Source: an uncultured Bacteroidales bacterium
Lineage (GTDB): Bacteria; Bacteroidota; Bacteroidia; Bacteroidales; P3
Direction of reading: 5' to 3'
Assembly: GCA_947177315.1 (NCBI GenBank)
Contig: CAMWTX010000019.1
Coordinates: forward strand, 1-15,026
Length of the DNA: 15,026 nucleotides
Shown here piece after piece: positions 1-4,790 of the stretch. A model generated the notes under the pieces. It saw only the letters and a list, made by a program, of their open reading frames with translations, made no database searches and was not told the DNA's origin. The stretch's first letter is position 1. Every line of letters starts with the position of its first letter. Position numbers and translations under genes: made by a program.

Positions 1-320
1 CTATGTGCATGCATTTGGTGGATTCGGTCTATATGGCGTTTCTGACCCCAATCCTTTATCAGAACATTAGAAGCGGGGATTGTCCTCCGGAATTTCTCGG
101 CAATATGTTCGACAGCAAAGCGCGGGCAGATAGTTGTTTTCCTTACGGAATGTATATGAATGTGGGAAAGGAGATGATATGCGATGTGGAGCATCTGGAC
201 GAAAGGCGTGCAGAAATAGGGTTGCCCCCCCACAGATTGTCTTGCCAAAAAACCCTTGCAAATTTGAAAAAGTACGCTATTGACGAATCCACTTTGTCAA
301 TGTTTAACTGCGACTTCTAA
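1..320 (+). CDS. Secreted-type hypothetical protein, DUF6624-like, C-terminal part (5' end outside window)
   Basis: This is the last 105 or so residues of a protein whose start lies before the window. The frame is open from base 3 to a TAA at 318-320. The sequence aligns without gaps to the C-terminal part of the next gene (bases 3-245 against 985-1227). The two share the blocks GDCPP, CFPYGMYMN, a KE..ICD stretch, EHLD.RR.EIGLPPH and a following cysteine. The pattern 'small helices, G-x-x-P-P, YG, D/E-H-L-D-x-R-R-x-x-I-G-L' resembles the C-terminal half of DUF6624-type Bacteroidota proteins, but I rest this on memory of the family pattern. Function is unknown. The next gene starts one base after this stop, so the two are co-transcribed tandem paralogues. 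Confidence 0.75.
   Translation, partial: MCMHLVDSVYMAFLTPILYQNIRSGDCPPEFLGNMFDSKARADSCFPYGMYMNVGKEMICDVEHLDERRAEIGLPPHRLSCQKTLANLKKYAIDESTLSMFNCDF
3..245 (+). repeat. Tandem paralogue repeat, copy A
   Basis: This coding segment matches 985-1227 at a constant offset of 982 bases with no gaps. By eye about half of the encoded residues are identical, and there are longer identical DNA runs such as the bases around GATTGTCCTCC at 78 and 1060. It marks an old gene duplication rather than a recent DNA repeat. Confidence 0.75.
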
Positions 321-321
321 C

Positions 322-1317
322 ATGAAAAGAACACATAAAGATATCGTTTTCTTTCTCCTTGCTTTCTTTACTTGTGGTGCCACAAGCAAAGAAACAAATA
401 GGTTAGACTATATCGAAAGTCGCTACTATACACGTGTAGCGGAGGCGCAATATGCCTATCTTTTGGAAGATTATGAGAAAGCTTATGGAATTCTGTTTCA
501 ACTTGAAAAAGAGATAGCCTTTCTCAATAATGTGGGAACAGAATACAGCGAAGAAATTCCTCTGTATATAGACCTCTGTCTTCGTTTTGGAGAATATAAG
601 ACGGCATATCGGTATATGCGGATATTGGTCGGTAACCATGGGTATTCCGCCCATAGTTTTGACACTTGTTTTCGTATAGAAAATTTGAAAGGAGAGTTCT
701 TTTATGATTCGTTGGAGTTAATACGTCTTGAAACGGCCTTCCAACCGGATACAACCCTATATTTTCTTTTGAAAGAGATGTGGGATCGGGATTACGGTGT
801 ACGGATAAGCTTACCGAGCGATAGAGAAGAACTTACTGAAGATGATGGCATACGTGTGAGGCGAGTGGACAGCATGAATTATGTCCTTATGCGTAGAATT
901 ATAAAAGAAAAGGGTTTTCCGCTTGCACAAAACCAGCGTTTTACACTCAAACAACGGAAAGAGGTGGATGAAAGAGTATCTGTGATGTTGATGCATTTCT
1001 TGGATTCTAACCAAATGGAATATTTCATTCCTTTGTTGGAGGAAAATGTCAGGCGGGGCGATTGTCCTCCCGATGTTCTCGCTTGCCACTTGGAGAGTGC
1101 CGGGCGAATGGGGGCGTGTTTTCCTTATGGTATGTATATGAACTTAAAAAAAGAGTGGATATGTGATTTCGAGCATTTGGATGACCGTAGGTTAGAAATA
1201 GGTCTTCCTCCACATAAGTTGGTTTGTGAAATAAGCCATTTGCAAATTATGAAAAAAACACATAAAGACACTTCAAACTTTTATATCAAAGTAATGATGC
1301 AGGAATGCGAGTTTTGA
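322..1317 (+). CDS. Exported hypothetical protein, DUF6624-like, tandem paralogue
   Basis: 331 residues when started at ATG 322. An upstream in-frame ATG at 280 lies inside the preceding gene and would put 14 unrelated residues before the signal peptide, so it is rejected. Residues 1-20 (MKRTHKD then a hydrophobic FFLLAFFTCGA) look like a Sec signal. C18 might be a lipoprotein cysteine, but FFTC is a poor lipobox. Residues 30-100 hold two TPR-like helix pairs (A.YAYLLEDYEKAYGIL, LCLRFGEYKTAYRYM). From about 150 the order LKEMWDRD, VDSMN...IIKEKGFP, MHFLDS, GDCPP, CFPYGMYMN, EHLDDRRLEIGLPPH recalls DUF6624. No catalytic residues can be assigned. It lies one base after its paralogue. Its tail contains a near copy of its own start (see repeats). 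A role as cell-envelope protein is inference. Confidence 0.8.
   Translation: MKRTHKDIVFFLLAFFTCGATSKETNRLDYIESRYYTRVAEAQYAYLLEDYEKAYGILFQLEKEIAFLNNVGTEYSEEIPLYIDLCLRFGEYKTAYRYMRILVGNHGYSAHSFDTCFRIENLKGEFFYDSLELIRLETAFQPDTTLYFLLKEMWDRDYGVRISLPSDREELTEDDGIRVRRVDSMNYVLMRRIIKEKGFPLAQNQRFTLKQRKEVDERVSVMLMHFLDSNQMEYFIPLLEENVRRGDCPPDVLACHLESAGRMGACFPYGMYMNLKKEWICDFEHLDDRRLEIGLPPHKLVCEISHLQIMKKTHKDTSNFYIKVMMQECEF
985..1227 (+). repeat. Tandem paralogue repeat, copy B
   Basis: Second copy of the coding repeat described at 3-245, forming the C-terminal third of the downstream paralogue. The similarity stops right after the cysteine codon at 1225-1227. Beyond that point the two tails diverge, and copy B instead carries the short repeat at 1249-1270. 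Confidence 0.75.
1249..1270 (+). repeat. Short direct repeat of the gene start at 322-343
   Basis: Bases 322-343 (the first seven codons of the second paralogue, MKRTHKD) and 1249-1270 near its 3' end (MKKTHKD) agree at 20 of 22 positions, in the same reading frame (spacing 927, a multiple of three). Flanking bases do not match. It may be a scar of a deleted further tandem copy, or chance in AT-rich DNA. Confidence 0.5.
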
Positions 1318-1323
1318 TTAAGG

Positions 1324-1366
1324 TAAGTTTGGTGTCAGTTTTTGCGAGTCGTATTCCCTTTATTTG
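1324..1366 (+). promoter_or_regulatory. Candidate Bacteroidota promoter for the gws operon
   Basis: The 75-base gap before the precursor gene holds a perfect match to the Bacteroides -7 box TAnnTTTG (TAAGTTTG at 1324-1331), and a second partial match (TTTATTTG at 1359-1366). Neither has a TTTG -33 box at the usual 19-20 base spacing, so this is only a candidate. The first would give a leader of about 55 bases. No terminator hairpin is visible in this gap. Confidence 0.3.
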
Positions 1367-1392
1367 CATATTGAATTTTAAAAATTATAGTT

Positions 1393-1590
1393 ATGGAAAC
1401 TTTTAAAATGAAAGAGTTGAAAAAACTCAATTACGAAGCGATGAGAAAGATAACAGGAGGTGGCGATGATAATAAGCCGGTACCCACTCAGTATGTATCA
1501 ACCTCTACGGGTTGGACTGTGTTTGACCAAGATATAATCGTAGACGGTCAGAAGAAAAGAATAATTATAGATATGAAGCCCCTTCCCTAA
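1393..1590 (+). CDS. Grasp-with-spasm RiPP precursor peptide with GG leader
   Basis: 65 residues. The leader is lysine-rich (MKELKKLN) and followed by EAMRKITGGG, the Bacteroidales GG-type leader pattern, with cleavage expected after the glycines at 22-24. The core of about 41 residues has hydroxyl residues T32, S36, T37, S38, T39 and T42, followed by acidic residues D45, D47, D51 and D60. That donor-then-acceptor layout is what an ATP-grasp ligase would join as side-chain esters; K54, K55 and K62 could form amides. No cysteine is present, so a thioether product is excluded. ATG 1393 and in-frame ATG 1408 are both possible starts; 1393 is kept because it lies 12 bases after an A/T-rich leader and no SD decides. 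The ligase gene follows after two bases. The peptide's activity is unknown. Confidence 0.85.
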   Translation: METFKMKELKKLNYEAMRKITGGGDDNKPVPTQYVSTSTGWTVFDQDIIVDGQKKRIIIDMKPLP

Positions 1591-1592
1591 TC

Positions 1593-2576
1593 GTGCCGGA
1601 AACTTCAAAAAACATCGTTATCTTCAGTGAGGATATGGATCCGACGACAACACTTGTCATGCAATGGGTGTTGTCGTTGGATTTTGATGTTATTCGTATC
1701 AATAAGGATGATCCTAATTTTCAAATAGTCTATTTGTCAACAGAATGTGTTAAAATCAAAACAACTTATCGTAGTTGTTTGATAAAAAAAGGGGATGTCT
1801 TTTGGTTTCGAAGAGCGGGGGCTTTTTCTGTTTTTTACACTGGCAAAAAGAATGAAAAGAATGTAAATAGTGAGACTTTTTGCTTCTTGGAACGGCAAGA
1901 GGCGTGGCGCGCCTTAATTTATTGGGGGCTCAGATTTGGAAAATGTTTAGATAATCCCTTCAAAGCTGATGTAAACAAACTAGATGTCTTGATAAAAGCG
2001 GAAGATTTAGGCATACAGATTCCGGCATGGATCTTAACAGGGAGTAGAAAGGAACTTTGTTCATTTGCGGAGAAATATGATAAGATTGCCACCAAGAACT
2101 TTACTACTTTACAGTATACACACAAGAACAAGGCGGTTAAGATATTGACAGGATGTTTGTTTCCGAAGGATATTTCTAATGTCCCCATATCTTTTTCTCC
2201 AATGATATTTCAGCAGTATATAGAAAAGAAATACGAACTGCGGTGCTTTTTGCTTTGTAATCGCCTGTATTCTATGGCTATTTTTTCACAACAGGACGAT
2301 AAGACAAGAATTGATTTTAGAAATTACAATACGCAAAATCCCAATAGGTGTCACCCCTATCAACTTCCTTTGGCAATCGAAAAGAAAATTATTCGTTTGG
2401 CGCACCTTTTAGGTTTGGACACTGCGTCTTTTGATATTTTGATTGACAGGAATGACAATTTGTATTTTTTGGAAGTGAATCCGGTAGGTCAATTCGGAAT
2501 GGTATCCTACCCATGTAATTATAATCTGGAAAAGAAAATTGCGGAACATTTAGTTTCGTTAGCAAATGGTTTGTGA
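1593..2576 (+). CDS. gwsG: Grasp-with-spasm system ATP-grasp peptide maturase
   Basis: 327 residues, GTG start two bases after the precursor stop. The first ATG downstream would remove the first beta strand (KNIVIFSED), so GTG is preferred. ATP-grasp peptide ligases of the graspetide type activate Asp/Glu side chains as acyl phosphates and couple them to Ser/Thr/Lys of the precursor in the cytoplasm. Seen here: an N-terminal Rossmann-like part (1-115); LDNPFKADVNKLDVL (119-133) with GIQIPAWILTG (140-150), the region just before the grasp fold; K168 for ATP; FQQYIEKKYELR (206-217); DFRNY (241-245); ASFDIL (278-283); and the metal-binding FLEVNPVGQFG (292-302). The last is diagnostic of this family. 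All expected motifs are intact. Placement between precursor and SPASM partner supports the assignment. Confidence 0.9.
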   Translation: MPETSKNIVIFSEDMDPTTTLVMQWVLSLDFDVIRINKDDPNFQIVYLSTECVKIKTTYRSCLIKKGDVFWFRRAGAFSVFYTGKKNEKNVNSETFCFLERQEAWRALIYWGLRFGKCLDNPFKADVNKLDVLIKAEDLGIQIPAWILTGSRKELCSFAEKYDKIATKNFTTLQYTHKNKAVKILTGCLFPKDISNVPISFSPMIFQQYIEKKYELRCFLLCNRLYSMAIFSQQDDKTRIDFRNYNTQNPNRCHPYQLPLAIEKKIIRLAHLLGLDTASFDILIDRNDNLYFLEVNPVGQFGMVSYPCNYNLEKKIAEHLVSLANGL

Positions 2577-2577
2577 T

Positions 2578-2757
2578 ATGAAAAGAAATCCTCTTTTGAA
2601 TGTTGTATCAGAAAATTTGCAGGTGGATCGCATATCTGCTCGAGAGAATTTTGTGCTGCAGACAAAGTATTTTCTTCATTTTCAATTTTACAAGCCACTA
2701 TCTCGTCTTATAGATTCCGAAAACATTAAATTGATGAATAGAAAGGATGAAGAATGA
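2578..2757 (+). CDS. Small unrecognised protein inside the gws operon
   Basis: 59 residues from ATG 2578, one base after the gwsG stop. An in-frame ATG at 2566 would overlap gwsG by 11 bases and add four residues. Its TGA overlaps the gwsS ATG (ATGA at 2754-2757). The gene is therefore held between the two maturase genes with no slack, which argues it is really translated. The protein is charged (about ten K/R, eight D/E), has no cysteine, no GG motif, no signal peptide and no membrane segment. It has an aromatic-rich middle (KYFLHFQFYKPL) and a charged tail (NRKDEE). I do not recognise a family. It could be a leader-binding or scaffold subunit, or a coupling peptide that only carries ribosomes on to gwsS. 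It is unlikely to be a second precursor, as no leader-like region is seen. Confidence 0.6.
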   Translation: MKRNPLLNVVSENLQVDRISARENFVLQTKYFLHFQFYKPLSRLIDSENIKLMNRKDEE

Positions 2758-3866
2758 AAACATTTGGAGTACAGGATTTCTTTATTGTTTTTGATATAAG
2801 CCTTTTTGTGACAGGCTATGCACGTGCTGCTATATATGATTTACAGAGAAGTATATTGCAGTATATTGATAAAGAAATCTATTTTTTTTGCAAAAGACAC
2901 AATAAAAAAAAGATCCTTGATATCATCAGTGAGTATCATAATAAGGAAGATGTTATTCAATTGATAGAATTTTTGGTAAAAAATGAGTATGCATTTATTG
3001 GCAGTGAATCCGATGCAACCCATATCAAACCGATAAAGCATATCTGGAAAGAACCATGCCTAATCAGCAATAGTGTTGTGGAATTTTCATCATATATTAA
3101 TGATAATCTTTTTGTTATTAAAGGGCTTGTAGACAAATACTTGATTCAGGCAATTGAGTTTGTTTCTTATACGGACATAATTGAGTTGATGGACATAGAG
3201 TGTGTATTGCAAACTTTTGCAAATTGTACTGCTTTACATGAAATATCATTTTGTGTAAAATACGATTCAGAGTTGTGTAAAGAAAATTTAATTCCGGTAT
3301 TACGGCAACGACCTCTTTCCAATCAGTTTGTGATACATTCAGCGCCGTTTACAGAATATATACAGGATGTAAAACTTCTCTATGTTCAACAAAAAATAGA
3401 ATCTTTCACTGAATGTGGTAGAGTCGATCTTGCCTATTTATACTTGAATAAGCGTTTTTTTATGGAGGCGAGAGAATATAATTCATGTTTGAATAGAAAG
3501 TTATGTATAGATAGTAAGGGCTTTATAAAAAATTGTCTAGCCATGTCCGAAACCTTGGGACATATTTCGGATGATATGTTGAATTTTCCTTGGGATAAGT
3601 TAGAGAAGTTTTGGCACATAAAAAAAGATCTGATAGAAGTTTGTAAGGATTGTGAGTATCGTTATGCATGCCAAGATTGTCGTTGCTTTGTAAAAAGTCC
3701 AGAAAACGTGTTTTCTCAGCCCTCAAAGTGTCTTTACAATCCTTATATTGCCAAATGGGAAGGTGAATGTGGATATGTTCCGATTGAGGAATGCGGTATT
3801 TTTGACAATCAAGGGCGATTTGTTCCCGATGTACGAAAAATACGTTCCAGTCAAGAACATTTCTAA
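2754..3866 (+). CDS. gwsS: Grasp-with-spasm system SPASM domain peptide maturase
   Basis: 370 residues. The start ATG overlaps the previous stop (ATGA), with an SD-like AAAGGA at 2742-2747, six bases ahead. The N-terminus (25-85) resembles the winged-helix-like leader-binding region of radical-SAM maturases (YDLQRSILQYID, then ILDIISEY...IEFLVKNEYAFIG). The middle (100-240) looks like the remains of a radical SAM barrel but has no CxxxCxxC, so no SAM radical chemistry is expected. The C-terminus is a SPASM iron-sulphur region: C245/C251, C261, then C297-x2-C300-x5-C306-x2-C309, plus C311, C326, C339 and C347. In known Gws systems this protein partners the ATP-grasp ligase; its exact role is not established. 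A short gap of 18 bases separates it from the GLPGLI gene. Confidence 0.88.
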   Translation: MKTFGVQDFFIVFDISLFVTGYARAAIYDLQRSILQYIDKEIYFFCKRHNKKKILDIISEYHNKEDVIQLIEFLVKNEYAFIGSESDATHIKPIKHIWKEPCLISNSVVEFSSYINDNLFVIKGLVDKYLIQAIEFVSYTDIIELMDIECVLQTFANCTALHEISFCVKYDSELCKENLIPVLRQRPLSNQFVIHSAPFTEYIQDVKLLYVQQKIESFTECGRVDLAYLYLNKRFFMEAREYNSCLNRKLCIDSKGFIKNCLAMSETLGHISDDMLNFPWDKLEKFWHIKKDLIEVCKDCEYRYACQDCRCFVKSPENVFSQPSKCLYNPYIAKWEGECGYVPIEECGIFDNQGRFVPDVRKIRSSQEHF

Positions 3867-3884
3867 TGAAAGATGTCAATAGTT

Positions 3885-4775
3885 ATGAAAGCAAGAATTT
3901 CAATTCTTTTCTTCTTGATTTTCGTACCTCTCTCCGTGAACGCGCAGATGTTTGCCGTGGAGGCCGGTTACGTGCCTAATCCGTATTTGGTTCATCCGCA
4001 GGCTGATTGGCAATGGGAGAAGCAAAAAACGTATGATACGGCGTTTATCCGGATTCGCTATAAGATGACATTTTGGAATGGCGAAAAAAGCGAAAGGTAC
4101 CAAGACAACCGCTTGGTCTTTGTGGGAAAGAATGGCTACAGAAAGGATGTTTCCGAACTTTTGGAAGTGATGGATTGGAAAAACACGCCTACGCCCTATA
4201 CCGATAAGCGGCAGGCTTACACCTATGCTTCCCCCTTGTTTCCCGCCACCTTTTTTGTTTCTCCACAAGGGGATTCGTGGACGCTGTTCCGCACGATACT
4301 TGGCGGACCCATCCTCCGATACGAGGAGAAACCGGCTGTATTCAACTGGATGTTGCATCCCGAAACCGACAGTGTGCTCGGCTATGTATGCCAAAAGGCC
4401 AGTATGGATTCTAAAGGGCGGCACTACTTGGCTTGGTATTGTCCCGATATTGCGGTAAACGCAGGGCCTTATAAATTCGACGGTTTGCCGGGATTAATCC
4501 TGAGGATGGAAGATACCGCCGCAGATTATATTTGGGAGGCCGACGGAATCGAAAAGTTTTGCACTCCTATAGCAGAAAAACAATTCGTGGTGCAAAAGAG
4601 CACGCGGAAACAGGCACGGGAACTGCTTGACATCATGTTTTCCCAACCGTATAAGTTCCTTTCGCAAATATTGGGAATGAAAATCAAGGTATTTGATGAA
4701 TACGAAAACAGCCGTTCTGTCGGAGAGAAGGAATTTGCCGTGACCTTGTATTATCGCCCTGTCGAATTGGAATAA
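3885..4775 (+). CDS. GLPGLI family protein, exported
   Basis: 296 residues from ATG 3885. An in-frame ATG at 3873 would add MSIV before the signal peptide and is less likely. Residues 1-20 form a Sec signal peptide (MKARISILFFLIFVPLSVNA, cleavage before Q21), so the protein is periplasmic or surface-associated. The family signature is complete: YVCQKA (167-172), GRHYLAWYCPDI (178-189), GPYKFDGLPGLILRMED (194-210, with GLPGLI at 200-205). The GLPGLI family (TIGR01200 type) is widespread in Bacteroidota and has no proven function. It often sits beside an outer-membrane barrel protein, as here with a 15-base gap. Its position directly behind gwsS suggests it is co-expressed with the RiPP maturases. 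Length is normal for the family and no defect is seen. Confidence 0.93.
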   Translation: MKARISILFFLIFVPLSVNAQMFAVEAGYVPNPYLVHPQADWQWEKQKTYDTAFIRIRYKMTFWNGEKSERYQDNRLVFVGKNGYRKDVSELLEVMDWKNTPTPYTDKRQAYTYASPLFPATFFVSPQGDSWTLFRTILGGPILRYEEKPAVFNWMLHPETDSVLGYVCQKASMDSKGRHYLAWYCPDIAVNAGPYKFDGLPGLILRMEDTAADYIWEADGIEKFCTPIAEKQFVVQKSTRKQARELLDIMFSQPYKFLSQILGMKIKVFDEYENSRSVGEKEFAVTLYYRPVELE

Positions 4776-4790
4776 ACAACAAAGTTGCCT

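Noticed and set aside
2578..2757. Second RiPP precursor
   Set aside because: No GG or other leader signature, and no Ser/Thr-then-Asp/Glu core; it also lies between the maturase genes, not before them.
3900..4424. 174-codon minus-strand frame opposite the GLPGLI gene
   Set aside because: The plus strand carries a complete GLPGLI protein with signal peptide; the antisense translation has no recognisable features.
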